33,282 nucleotides of DNA. Source: CAZHJG01 sp964533425 (GTDB lineage Bacteria > Patescibacteriota > Saccharimonadia > Saccharimonadales > UBA4665). The notes beneath the pieces are model-generated. The model was not told the origin of the DNA. It did no database searches and saw nothing but the letters and a program-made list of their open reading frames with translations. Position numbers and translations under genes: made by a program. The first letter of the stretch is position 1; the number at the start of each line of letters is the position of its first letter. Shown here one piece after another: positions 1 to 7,273 of the stretch. The stretch lies in contig CAZHJG010000010.1 in the NCBI GenBank assembly GCA_964533425.1, positions 1 to 33,282 of the forward strand, given 5' to 3'.

Positions 1-2
1 TA

Positions 3-515
3 CAAGGCACCAAGATGTTTGGCATCGGCGGGCGAGCCTACACCCACGCCGTGGAACGCGACATGGGCGTCGATTTTGACAAGGCCGAAGAGCTGAAGGT
101 CGGGCTCAGCACCAACCAGGCGCCGCAATCGCAAAGACCGGCCATCGAAAAGGCCCTAGGCAAGACGGCTGATGTCTGGATCGGCGGCATCGAGCTGGCG
201 CTCAGCGAATTCACCAAGCTTGACCATTTACCGCACCGTATGTTCCTCTGTGGCGGTGGCTCCTCGCTGGATCTGCTGATGAACCGTTTGGAGCAAACCG
301 AGTGGTACCGCAGCCTGCCATTTACTCGTAAGCCCAGCGTCCACCACATCCGCCCCGAACAGGTGGCTGGCATCAAGGATAACACCGGTAATGTCACCGA
401 CCACACCTTCATCACCGCCATGGGGCTGCTGCGCGTCGGCATGGACACCATGCAGTTCTCCGGTAGCGGCGGCGGTACGATTCGGGATAAAATTGATAAA
501 ATGTTAAGCGTATGA
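3..515 (+). CDS. PilM/FtsA-family actin-like ATPase, C-terminal part (5' end outside window)
   Basis: The reading frame is open from the first bases of the window, so the gene is truncated at its 5' end; the first Met at base 15 is internal. The visible part carries GIGGRAYTHAVERDMG followed by KAEELKVGL, the helix typical of PilM and FtsA actin-fold proteins (GG..T..ia...g....AE.lK). It then has the phosphate-2 type loop MFLCGGGSSLDLLMNRL. PilM organises the cytoplasmic side of type IV pilus assembly, and FtsA tethers FtsZ to the membrane; the fragment alone does not separate them. The next gene encodes a single-pass membrane protein, so a membrane-associated complex is plausible. It ends in TGA, evidence that UGA is a stop here. 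Family assignment is fairly sure, the subfamily is not. Confidence 0.6.
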   Translation, partial: QGTKMFGIGGRAYTHAVERDMGVDFDKAEELKVGLSTNQAPQSQRPAIEKALGKTADVWIGGIELALSEFTKLDHLPHRMFLCGGGSSLDLLMNRLEQTEWYRSLPFTRKPSVHHIRPEQVAGIKDNTGNVTDHTFITAMGLLRVGMDTMQFSGSGGGTIRDKIDKMLSV

Positions 516-522
516 AAAATAA

Positions 523-605
523 CGAGTCACGAGTCACGCAATCCGAGTCGCGAAAAATGAAGCAGCGAGCCTGTTGGCCTTCCGCGACTCGCGACTCGCG
601 ACTCG
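523..605. repeat. Hairpin of tandem heptamers (GAGTCRC type) after the PilM/FtsA-like gene
   Basis: The left arm has heptamers GAGTCAC at 524-530 and 531-537, a degenerate unit at 538-544 and GAGTCGC at 545-551. The right arm has three units of GCGACTC at 584-604, the reverse complement of GAGTCGC. The arms can form a roughly 21-28 bp imperfect stem around a loop of about 32 nt. No U tract follows, so it is not a standard intrinsic terminator. It lies between two genes on the same strand and has the same architecture as the structures at 3834-3922 and 5352-5464. Confidence 0.75.
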
Positions 606-646
606 CGCGCCTATCCTCAGACTTTCAGGGAGAGATCGCATAACTC

Positions 647-2374
647 ATGGCTGCCACTGATAAAGACACCATCTACATCGATATCGACGACGAAATCACC
701 GGCATTATTGACAAGGTGAAGGGTAGCAGCGGCAAGGTTGTCGCCTTGGTGCTGCCCAAGCGAGCCAGTGTTTTCCAGAGCATTGTGAACATGAAGCTGC
801 TCAAGCGGGCGGCCGATGACTCCAAAAAGCACCTAGTGTTGATTACTTCTGAAGCTGGACTTCTGCCATTAGCCGGCGCTGCTGGCCTACACGTGGCCAA
901 AACGCTGACTAGCAAGCCGGAAATTCCGGCTGGGCCCCAAGGCTTTGAGGATAATGAAGAGACGGTCAATGAGACGGACGCTGAGCCCGAAGAAATAACT
1001 ACTGACACGGCCGGTGACAAGCCCGTAGGTGAACTGGCCGGCGCCGCTGCTGCCGGTGCCGCGGCCAACGATGTCGAAACACTGGAACTCGACGACGACG
1101 AAACACCGGAAGACGTCGCTGCCGACAAGCCCAAAACCCGCGATTTCACGCCGCCAAAGAAGAAAAAGGACAGCAAACTCAAAGTGCCGAACTTCGAACG
1201 CTTCCGTAAAGTCCTGATCATCGGCGCCGTGGTGCTCGTACTACTACTCATTGGCCTGATTTTCGCCCTCACCAAACTGCCCAAAGCAACGGTCAACGTC
1301 AAGACCGACGCTACCAACGTGCCCGTTAACCTGAATGTCAACCTGGCCACCGATACCAGCTCAACCGACGCCACCAACAACACCATTCCCGCCAAGCTAG
1401 AGCAGCAGCAGAAGACCTATACACAATCAGTTCCCACGACTGGTCAAAAGAATGAGGGCAACAAAGCCAGCGGCACCGTTACCATTACCAACTGCTCTGA
1501 TAGCGACTCTACCATTCCAGCTGGAACCGGTTTCGGCTCAGGCGGCAACACCTATATCAGCAATAACGATGTCACGGTGCCTGGCAGTAACTTCAACTCG
1601 CATGGCCAATGTAAAGATGATGGTAAAGCCAGCGTTGATGTCACGGCTCAGGCCGGCGGCTCGGCATATAACTTGCCCTCGGGCGCCAGCTTTACGGTGG
1701 CCGGCGGCGGCTCGAATCTGACGGCGCAAGGCGGGACAATCTCAGGTGGTACGGACAACATCGTGCAGGTCGTCAACCAGAACGACGTCAACAGCGCCAA
1801 GTCCAAGATTTCCACTAGCAACGACGCTACCCAAAAGCAAGCGCTGGCCAACCAGCTGAAGCAGGAGGGCTACTATGCCATCACTGCCACCTTCAGTTCC
1901 GGCACACCCAATGTCACGGCCAGCCCGAATGTTGGCGCTACGGCCAATAACGTTACCGTAACGGAGGTGGTTACTTACACCATGTTCGGTGCCCACCAAG
2001 AAGATCTGAAGACTTTGGTCGACAACGCCGTGAAAGACCAGATCGACACCAGCAAACAGAGTATTTTGGATGAAGGCCTCGGCAGCGCCCAGTTCGGCGT
2101 CAACAGCGCCAACCCTGCCGGCGCCCAACTGACCATGCAGGCCACGGCCGAAGCCGGCCCCGAGATCGACGTCACCAGTCTCAAGGCCCAGGCTGCCGGC
2201 AAGAAACCAGGTGACGTTAAGAGCGCCATCGGCAATGACCCCGATGTAACTGGCGTGGAGGTTAAACTTAGCCCGTTCTGGGTCAGCTCGGTACCTAAAA
2301 ATACCAGCCGCATCACCATTAATATTGCTAAACCCACTACAACAACCAAGAGCAATGCCGCTAACAACCCCTAA
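647..2374 (+). CDS. Single-pass membrane protein with baseplate-J-like extracytoplasmic domain
   Basis: The 575-residue product has a predicted cytoplasmic N-terminal domain (about 1-95, starting TDKDTIYIDIDDEITGII), an acidic Ala/Glu-rich linker (about 95-185) with a basic KKKKDSKLK patch, one transmembrane helix (about 189-212) and a long Thr/Asn/Ala-rich outer part. Residues about 275-350 (GTVTITNCSD, then IPAGTGF, then VDVTAQAGGSAYNLPSG) resemble the baseplate J/gp47 fold seen in phage-tail-like proteins and in many CPR membrane proteins. No phage genes are nearby, so a cell-envelope or pilus-associated role is more likely than a tail. An AGGGAG-like sequence lies about 13 nt upstream of the ATG. 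The end overlaps the start of ruvX. The function is unknown, and the J-like match is recognition by eye. Confidence 0.7.
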   Translation: MAATDKDTIYIDIDDEITGIIDKVKGSSGKVVALVLPKRASVFQSIVNMKLLKRAADDSKKHLVLITSEAGLLPLAGAAGLHVAKTLTSKPEIPAGPQGFEDNEETVNETDAEPEEITTDTAGDKPVGELAGAAAAGAAANDVETLELDDDETPEDVAADKPKTRDFTPPKKKKDSKLKVPNFERFRKVLIIGAVVLVLLLIGLIFALTKLPKATVNVKTDATNVPVNLNVNLATDTSSTDATNNTIPAKLEQQQKTYTQSVPTTGQKNEGNKASGTVTITNCSDSDSTIPAGTGFGSGGNTYISNNDVTVPGSNFNSHGQCKDDGKASVDVTAQAGGSAYNLPSGASFTVAGGGSNLTAQGGTISGGTDNIVQVVNQNDVNSAKSKISTSNDATQKQALANQLKQEGYYAITATFSSGTPNVTASPNVGATANNVTVTEVVTYTMFGAHQEDLKTLVDNAVKDQIDTSKQSILDEGLGSAQFGVNSANPAGAQLTMQATAEAGPEIDVTSLKAQAAGKKPGDVKSAIGNDPDVTGVEVKLSPFWVSSVPKNTSRITINIAKPTTTTKSNAANNP

Positions 2375-2783
2375 AACAGTCCTGGCTTTGGATGTGGGTG
2401 GTAAGCGGATCGGCGTGGCTATTGCTTCGTTGATCGCCCGCTTGCCTCGGCCGTACATTACGCTGGAGCACAATGACGAATTTTTGAAAAACCTCCGGAA
2501 TATTATTGACAGTGAAGAGGTCGGCGCTCTGGTAATCGGCTTGCCCCGCGGACTGAGCGGTCAAACTACCGAACAGACACGTGTCGTCGAAGCCTTCACC
2601 AAAGACTTGCAGGAGCAACTATCGCTGCCGGTTTACTTCCAAGACGAAGCGCTGACCTCTACCAAAGCCGAGGCCGAACTGGAAAAACAGGGTAAAATGT
2701 ATAGTCGAGGAGATATAGATGCGCTCGCCGCGGCCTATATTCTCGAAGATTTTTTAATTGAGCATAAGGAGTTAGAGCTGTAA
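2355..2783 (+). CDS. ruvX: YqgF/RuvX-type putative Holliday junction resolvase / pre-16S rRNA nuclease
   Basis: RuvX (YqgF) is a small RNase H-fold nuclease, implicated in maturing the 5' end of 16S rRNA and by homology in resolving Holliday junctions. The 142-residue product shows the family landmarks: the N-terminal strand LALDVGGKRIGVA with catalytic Asp13, GLPRGLSGQTTEQT, DEALTS (usually DERLTS) and the C-terminal DIDALAAAYILEDFL with the acidic metal ligand. An upstream in-frame ATG at 2325 exists, but it would add ten residues before the conserved strand and overlap the previous gene by 50 nt. The ATG at 2355 overlaps it by only 20 nt and gives the usual length. It is coupled to mltG downstream with no spacer. 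Confidence 0.9.
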   Translation: MPLTTPKTVLALDVGGKRIGVAIASLIARLPRPYITLEHNDEFLKNLRNIIDSEEVGALVIGLPRGLSGQTTEQTRVVEAFTKDLQEQLSLPVYFQDEALTSTKAEAELEKQGKMYSRGDIDALAAAYILEDFLIEHKELEL

Positions 2784-3842
2784 ATGAGGCGCTACACCGT
2801 CGGCAACCACCGCCAGCACCGCCACCTACCACGTCGGGTAGGCTGGCTGCTCCTGAGCCTGGTGCTGATTCTGGTAGCCGGTGTGCTGGTCGCCCGGCAT
2901 GTTTATTACGCCGACTTACAGCCGGTGAACAGTAGCCAGCAAACCCAGATCTTCACGATTACAACCGGCAGTTCCGTCAAAGACATTGCCGATAAGCTCG
3001 AAAAAGCCAAGCTGATCCGCAGCGCCTGGGCAATGGAGTTGTACGTGCACAGCAAGGAGCTTGGCACGCAATTGCAAGCCGGTACCTACGCCTTCTGGCC
3101 GAACCAGGGCACGGTTTCTATCGTAAACACGCTAACTAAGGGGAAGGTGACTACCAGGCTGGTAACTATTTTGCCCGGTCGTCGGATCGACCAGGTGCGT
3201 GCCGATCTTATCAATAACGGCTTTTCCCCTACGGCGGTCGATGCTGCCCTGAATCCTGCCCAGTACGCGGATTTGCCGGTCATGGCCTTCAAGCCGGCCG
3301 ATGTCAACACGCTCGAAGGCCTACTCTGGCCCGACTCTTTCCAGCGCGACCCCAACACGGATCCCTCGGTTATTATCAGAGAATCGCTGACCGAGATGGG
3401 CCAGCAGCTGACACCCGTCGTGCAGGCGGCTTTCGCGAGCGAGGGCCTGACGACGTATCAGGGCCTGGTTTTATCATCAGTTATCATGCAAGAGGTTAAT
3501 AAGCCAAGCGACCAAACACAGGTAGCCCAGGTCTTCCTGAGCCGGCTCAAGAGTAACAGCGTGCTGGGTTCTGATGTCACGGCGTTGTATGGTTCGATCG
3601 CCGCCGGCAAAGCCCCGAGTCTGACGTACGATTCACCCTATAACACCCTGATACACAACGGTTTGCCACCGACCCCGATCAGCACCATCAATTCCTCGGC
3701 GCTCTACGCCGCAACTCATCCGGCCGCGACCAACTGGCTGTACTTTGTGACCGGTGATAATGGCACCACCTACTTCGCGACCAATCTGCAGGATCACAAC
3801 GCCCAAACCCAGCAATACTGCCACAAGTTGTGTAGTCAGTAA
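2784..3842 (+). CDS. mltG: Endolytic murein transglycosylase MltG (YceG-like)
   Basis: MltG cleaves nascent glycan strands at the outer face of the membrane and helps set peptidoglycan chain length. The 352-residue product has a basic N-terminus, one transmembrane helix (about 19-40), a LysM-like region with FTITTGSSVKDIADKLEKA, and the YceG catalytic domain. Landmarks are LEGLLWPDSF (usually LEGYLFPDTY), SSVIMQE with Glu237 as the expected catalytic acid, LGSDVTALYG, and SPYNTLIHNGLPPTPI followed by WLYFV. The ATG directly follows the ruvX stop, so the two are translated from one message. The start of the tandem-heptamer array overlaps the last codons and stop. Confidence 0.93.
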   Translation: MRRYTVGNHRQHRHLPRRVGWLLLSLVLILVAGVLVARHVYYADLQPVNSSQQTQIFTITTGSSVKDIADKLEKAKLIRSAWAMELYVHSKELGTQLQAGTYAFWPNQGTVSIVNTLTKGKVTTRLVTILPGRRIDQVRADLINNGFSPTAVDAALNPAQYADLPVMAFKPADVNTLEGLLWPDSFQRDPNTDPSVIIRESLTEMGQQLTPVVQAAFASEGLTTYQGLVLSSVIMQEVNKPSDQTQVAQVFLSRLKSNSVLGSDVTALYGSIAAGKAPSLTYDSPYNTLIHNGLPPTPISTINSSALYAATHPAATNWLYFVTGDNGTTYFATNLQDHNAQTQQYCHKLCSQ

Positions 3843-3922
3843 TCAGTAGTCTGTTATCTGTTGTCGGTTCTCTGTTGGCCAAAGCCTTGCAAACGGCTAA
3901 CAGAGAACTGACAACAGATAAC
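3834..3922. repeat. 28-bp hairpin built from degenerate heptamers after mltG
   Basis: Six consecutive 7-bp units with consensus nnTCnGT run from 3834 to 3875 (agtcagt, aatcagt, agtctgt, tatctgt, tgtcggt, tctctgt). Bases 3853-3880 pair with 3895-3922 over 28 positions around a 14-nt loop; the only two non-Watson-Crick positions are G-U wobbles in the + strand transcript. That pattern suggests a structure kept at the RNA level. It probably ends or protects the upstream transcript, but no U tract follows the stem. Confidence 0.85.
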
Positions 3923-4015
3923 TACCCTACCTCTGTTAAACAGAGGTGAGTTAAGGTTCGCCAGCTAATCTGTTAGCAAAATTCCTAACAGGGGTGAAAC
4001 TTAAGCATAAAAGCC

Positions 4016-4043
4016 TTGCACAGGGTACTCAGTTTGATATAAT
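4016..4043 (+). promoter_or_regulatory. Sigma70-type promoter for the LysM-CHAP gene
   Basis: TTGCAC (4016-4021) and a perfect TATAAT (4038-4043) are separated by 16 nt. Transcription would start near 4050, giving an unusually long leader of about 155 nt to the AUU candidate start, or about 260 nt to the first in-frame ATG. The stretch between the mltG hairpin and this promoter also holds two short hairpins (stem CTCTGT/ACAGAG and stem CTGTTAG/CTAACAG) of unknown role. Confidence 0.65.
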
Positions 4044-4048
4044 TGGAT

Positions 4049-4201
4049 GGTAACTTTTTGTAAGAGGTCCGTATCTGTTACTACTTCTCAAGAAGTTACC
4101 CCTGAAGCAGATAATTACAGTATGTAGCGCGAATAGCTTGCATATATCAGCCTAAACGTCTGCTCCCAAGGGTTTGATGCGCAGCGTAAGCATCAAGGAG
4201 C
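4049..4201 (+). promoter_or_regulatory. Structured 5' leader with sequestered ribosome-binding site (riboswitch-like)
   Basis: Just downstream of the promoter, GGTAACT (4049-4055) can pair with AGTTACC (4094-4100). An incompatible fold pairs TATCTG (4072-4077) with CAGATA (4108-4113), enclosing the small hairpin ACTTC/GAAGT (4083-4087 with 4092-4096). Further on, TTGATGC (4174-4180) pairs perfectly with GCATCAA (4190-4196), extended by GCTCC (4162-4166) with GGAGC (4197-4201). This last stem buries AAGGAG at 4195-4200, a near-perfect Shine-Dalgarno sequence. Alternative pairings plus an occluded ribosome site are typical of a translational riboswitch or thermosensor. I do not recognise a known aptamer class. 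Confidence 0.5.
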
Positions 4202-4208
4202 TTGTATT
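4195..4208 (+). promoter_or_regulatory. AAGGAG Shine-Dalgarno and candidate AUU start codon of the CHAP gene
   Basis: AAGGAG (4195-4200) is followed after 5 nt by ATT (4206-4208), in frame with the CHAP gene. From there the frame stays open through 34 codons to the ATG at 4308, and that stretch contains no in-frame ATG, GTG or TTG. The ATG at 4308 has no visible Shine-Dalgarno. AUU starts are rare and known mainly from infC, where they allow initiation-factor control. Initiation at 4206 is an inference. Confidence 0.45.
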
Positions 4209-4307
4209 AGTACCAGCACCCCCTCACTAGCTACCGAACGCCTCGCCCAGCCTCGATCACACCGATCTCAACGGCCAGCCGGGGTCTATAGTCACCTTCA
4301 GTCGAAA

Positions 4308-5345
4308 ATGCGCCGTAAGTCCGCTCGTAAGCGGGCTGTTCGAGCCGGCCTCCTGTTTATTAATGTCGCCATTTTGGCGGTCATTTTAGTGTTTGTACTG
4401 CAAAATCCGCGCGTTACTAGCGATACAAAGCTGTCACCGCTTAATAATGCCTCGACACCACCCGTCGTTGCTAATCCGTTAGATCAACTCTCTTCGGCCG
4501 ATATCGCCCAAACGGTCGCCCGGATGACGAGCTTGCCTGAAACCACAGCTATCACGAACCAAGCTGAATCACAATCGGCTGATCTGACCATTGCCTCGAC
4601 TGATGACAACGTTATCAGCAAGCCGCAAGTAGTGACAACAGCGCTTAAGTCTCGCGCGGACATCCAGACGTACACGACAGTGGCTGGCGACAATGTGGCC
4701 AGCGTGGCCGCCAAGTTTGGCGTCACCTCGGCCAGTGTGCGCTGGTCTAACAACCTGAGTGGTGACGGCGTCGCGATTGGCACCAAACTCATTGTTCCTC
4801 CGGTGAATGGCATAGTCTACACGGTGCAGGCCGGCGATACCGCTGACAGTCTGGCGGCTAAATTCCACGCCGGCAAAGACCAGATTATCGCCTATAATGA
4901 CGGCGAGATTTCCGGCCTACAAGTCGGCGAGCAAATTATCATCCCTAATGCTACCGAGTCTTCGGCAGCGCCGACACCCTTCAGCGTTGCTAGCGTGGCC
5001 TGGGGCAGCGGCCCGATGTATGGCTACAACGGCTATGACTTTGGCTACTGTACTTGGTATGTGGCCACACAGATTAATGTGCCCGGTAACTGGGGTAATG
5101 CCAGCAGCTGGGCCTACTACGCTCGGTTAAGTGGCTGGAATGTCGGCAAGACACCAACGGTTGGTGCAGTCGCTCAAACGGCGCTGGCGGCGGGCGGCGA
5201 AGGGCATGTGGCTGTGGTTGACGGCGTCAATGGCTCCATGGTGCATATCCGCGATATGAATAACTACGGTGACGGTGGTGGTTGGGATCGGGTGGGGAGT
5301 GGCTGGGTGCCTGTTGGTGAGTTCCAGAATTATATTTCGCATTAA
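4308..5345 (+). CDS. Membrane-anchored LysM-CHAP peptidoglycan hydrolase
   Basis: From the ATG the product is 345 residues: a basic N-terminus, one transmembrane helix (about 14-32), a Ser/Thr-rich spacer, two LysM modules (about 121-163 and 170-213, each with AGD and a closing IVPP or IIPN) and a CHAP domain (about 240-345). CHAP amidase/endopeptidases use a Cys-His pair; here Cys248 in GYCTWYVA and His300 in GHVAVVDG fit. LysM binds glycan chains, so this is a wall-remodelling enzyme outside the membrane. The first in-frame ATG is used for the coordinates, but a better-placed Shine-Dalgarno and an AUU codon 34 codons upstream suggest a longer N-terminus beginning near 4206. It has its own promoter and structured leader and is not part of the mltG run. 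Confidence 0.88.
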   Translation: MRRKSARKRAVRAGLLFINVAILAVILVFVLQNPRVTSDTKLSPLNNASTPPVVANPLDQLSSADIAQTVARMTSLPETTAITNQAESQSADLTIASTDDNVISKPQVVTTALKSRADIQTYTTVAGDNVASVAAKFGVTSASVRWSNNLSGDGVAIGTKLIVPPVNGIVYTVQAGDTADSLAAKFHAGKDQIIAYNDGEISGLQVGEQIIIPNATESSAAPTPFSVASVAWGSGPMYGYNGYDFGYCTWYVATQINVPGNWGNASSWAYYARLSGWNVGKTPTVGAVAQTALAAGGEGHVAVVDGVNGSMVHIRDMNNYGDGGGWDRVGSGWVPVGEFQNYISH

Positions 5346-5351
5346 TGATGA

Positions 5352-5464
5352 AGTTTGTAGTTTGTAGTTGGTAGTTTTTAGAGCTTGGGCGCAGGTATAA
5401 TGAACCGCCAACTTTTAATAAGCGTAGGCTAGCCCTATAAACTACAAACCAAAAACTATAAACT
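5352..5464. repeat. Inverted arrays of AGTTTGT-type heptamers before obgE
   Basis: The left arm has four adjacent heptamers (agtttgt, agtttgt, agttggt, agttttt; 5352-5379). The right arm has four in inverse orientation (ataaact, acaaacc, aaaaact, ataaact; 5437-5464). The arms pair imperfectly around a loop of about 57 nt. A TATAAT at 5396-5401 lies in the loop, with no well-spaced -35; it may contribute to obgE transcription. The structure ends seven bases before the obgE start. The architecture matches the elements at 523-605 and 3834-3922, with a different unit sequence. Confidence 0.8.
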
Positions 5465-5470
5465 AGTACC

Positions 5471-6751
5471 ATGAGTTTTGTTGATAAAGTGACGGTTTCG
5501 GTGGTGGCTGGTAAGGGCGGCGAGGGCAAGTTGAGCTTTCGGCGGGAGAAGTTTATTGCCAAGGGCGGCCCTGATGGTGGTGATGGCGGTCACGGTGGGA
5601 ATGTGGTGCTGCTGGCCAGTCGGAATCAGAATACGCTGGCGGCCTTCCGGTATCAAAAGGAAGTGCGGGCTGAGCACGGCCAGCCGGGCGGCAAAAGTCG
5701 CAAGCATGGCCGGAGCGGGCAGGATCTATTGGTGCCGGTGCCGGTGGGCACGGTGGCGACGAACCTCAGCGGTGTTGTCGTGGCCGATCTGGTGGAAGAC
5801 GGGCAACGGGCCATCGTTGCCAAGGGCGGCAAAGGCGGCTTTGGCAATGCTCACTTTGTGTCGTCTAGGCGCCAGGCGCCCAAATTTGCCGAAAAGGGAG
5901 AGCCGGGTGATCAGCTGGACCTGCAACTGGAACTGAAAATGATTGCTGATGTTGGTTTGGTGGGACTGCCCAACGCTGGTAAGTCGACATTGCTCAGTAA
6001 ACTCAGTAATGCCCGGCCAGAAATTGCCGATTATCCGTTTACTACGTTGACACCCAACCTCGGTGTTGTTGACATTGATAAGGATACCGGTGTGCTGTTT
6101 GCCGATATTCCCGGCTTGATCGAAGGGGCGGCTGACGGCAAGGGGCTGGGGCATGATTTTCTGCGCCACATTGAGCGCACCGCAGTCATTCTGCATCTGG
6201 TAGATGCCTACCATGAGAACGTGGCTGAAGCCTACCAAACGGTGCGCGCGGAGCTGGAGGCCTATCGCCCGGAGCTACTCAAGCGCCCGGAAATTATTGC
6301 TCTGAACAAAGTCGAAGGTCTGGATAACGAGATCGTTGATGACTTAATGACGCAGCTGCACCGTGTAAAAGCTCTGGAAACACCTATTTTTGCCGTTTCA
6401 GCCCAGTCTGGCGAGGGTTTGTCGCAACTATTATTCGCCGTCAAGCATGCCGTCCAAACTGTCCGCAGCCAGCCAGAAGCAGAAACCGCTGCGCCAGATA
6501 TACCGGTGCTGACCCTGGAAGATACGACTACGGCCTGGGAAGTACAGAAGCAAGCTGATGTATTCGTGGTGACCGGTGATAAGATCGAGCAGTTCGCCCG
6601 GCGTACCGATTTCACGAACGATCAGGCTGTGCAACGCCTGCGTGACATCATGAAACGTATGGGAATCCTGCACGAGCTTGTCCGACAGGGCATAGAAGCC
6701 GGGCAGACTATCCAAATCGGCGCAAATGCAACGCACTTCTTTATTTACTAA
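5471..6751 (+). CDS. obgE: GTPase ObgE/CgtA
   Basis: Obg is an essential GTPase that acts in late assembly of the 50S subunit and in stress responses. The 426-residue product has the full layout: the glycine-rich Obg fold (about 1-157, with GGPDGGDGGHGGNV), the G domain with P-loop GLPNAGKS (165-172), a switch region with YPFTTLTPNLGVV, DIPGLIEGA, and a C-terminal OCT domain (about 345-426). The G4 base-recognition motif reads NKVE (279-282) instead of NKxD, a conservative Asp-to-Glu change at the residue that contacts the guanine. No convincing Shine-Dalgarno precedes the ATG, and the heptamer array ends just upstream. The assignment is certain. Confidence 0.97.
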   Translation: MSFVDKVTVSVVAGKGGEGKLSFRREKFIAKGGPDGGDGGHGGNVVLLASRNQNTLAAFRYQKEVRAEHGQPGGKSRKHGRSGQDLLVPVPVGTVATNLSGVVVADLVEDGQRAIVAKGGKGGFGNAHFVSSRRQAPKFAEKGEPGDQLDLQLELKMIADVGLVGLPNAGKSTLLSKLSNARPEIADYPFTTLTPNLGVVDIDKDTGVLFADIPGLIEGAADGKGLGHDFLRHIERTAVILHLVDAYHENVAEAYQTVRAELEAYRPELLKRPEIIALNKVEGLDNEIVDDLMTQLHRVKALETPIFAVSAQSGEGLSQLLFAVKHAVQTVRSQPEAETAAPDIPVLTLEDTTTAWEVQKQADVFVVTGDKIEQFARRTDFTNDQAVQRLRDIMKRMGILHELVRQGIEAGQTIQIGANATHFFIY

Positions 6752-6772
6752 GTATAAGCAATATAGTATAAT
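6744..6772 (+). promoter_or_regulatory. Candidate promoter for the 6806 gene
   Basis: TTTACT (6744-6749, overlapping the obgE stop) and TATAAT (6767-6772) are spaced by 17 nt. The start codon of the following gene lies 33 nt beyond the -10 box. Confidence 0.5.
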
Positions 6773-6805
6773 AAGTCTGTCAGATTCCTCTGGCACAATC
6801 ACCCT

Positions 6806-7249
6806 ATGAGTACTAACGAGCGTCAACCGACAAGCTATCTAGTTCTCGAAGCTGAACTAGCGCAATTTGACATACATCATGATGCGTTGGTTCTAAGTGA
6901 GCACGAGCGCTTTGTCCCTCGCCAACCAATACGGAAAAACGTTAAGGCGGGCAAGCCGGGTATTATCGAGCGCGGTTTTTTAGCTGCGTTTGGCAATCTG
7001 GTAGTAGATGGTATAGCAGAGCCGCAACCATCCCATCTGACGCTTGAAACACCTAGTAAACTTGATGCTTGGTTTAAAAATCACCTGCCTGGACGTCCCC
7101 GCGAAGCCAAATTACAGGCTGGCGCAGTAGTATCCGCACTGGTAACACCGCTCTCTATGGAGCGGGCTATTGACTCCACGATTGGCTATAAGCTGGCGGG
7201 TGTCCGCCCAGCCGTGAGCGCCCAGCCCAATACTGAGATGGCCAGCTAG
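6806..7249 (+). CDS. Hypothetical protein, 147 aa
   Basis: I do not recognise this protein. It is predicted to be soluble, with no signal peptide or membrane helix. It contains an N-terminal YLVLEAELAQFDI stretch, a basic middle, and AEPQPSHLTLETPSKL; the HLTL in the latter recalls one half of a 2H phosphoesterase motif, but a second motif is missing and the chain is short for that family. It sits between obgE and sbcB on the same strand with its own likely promoter. Coding is supported by the promoter upstream and by a frame that fits between its neighbours without overlap. Confidence 0.6.
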   Translation: MSTNERQPTSYLVLEAELAQFDIHHDALVLSEHERFVPRQPIRKNVKAGKPGIIERGFLAAFGNLVVDGIAEPQPSHLTLETPSKLDAWFKNHLPGRPREAKLQAGAVVSALVTPLSMERAIDSTIGYKLAGVRPAVSAQPNTEMAS

Positions 7250-7253
7250 AAGA

Positions 7254-7262
7254 TGCTACACT
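7254..7262 (+). promoter_or_regulatory. Extended -10 element before sbcB
   Basis: TGC followed by TACACT, with TACACT ending 11 nt before the sbcB ATG. The predicted transcript would have about 5 nt of leader and no Shine-Dalgarno, so sbcB may be translated from a nearly leaderless mRNA. Confidence 0.4.
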
Positions 7263-7273
7263 GGTAGCTATCT

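Noticed and set aside
673..1395. Long minus-strand frames opposite the baseplate-J-like gene (also 1742-2473) and opposite the second dockerin gene (26649-27605)
   Set aside because: They mirror strongly coding + strand genes with recognisable domains; their compositions are typical antisense shadows of G+C-rich coding sequence.
3989..4205. c-di-AMP (ydaO) riboswitch before the LysM-CHAP gene
   Set aside because: GGGGTGAA occurs near 3991 and the gene type fits, but the other conserved ydaO blocks are not found in the right order, and the motif lies upstream of the likely transcription start.
5396..5401. Firm promoter call for obgE in the heptamer-repeat loop
   Set aside because: TATAAT is perfect, but the best -35 (TTGGTA) is 22 nt away, outside the usual spacing.
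6806..7249. Third 2H-like protein based on HLTL
   Set aside because: Only one motif is present and the protein is too short for the two-lobed fold.
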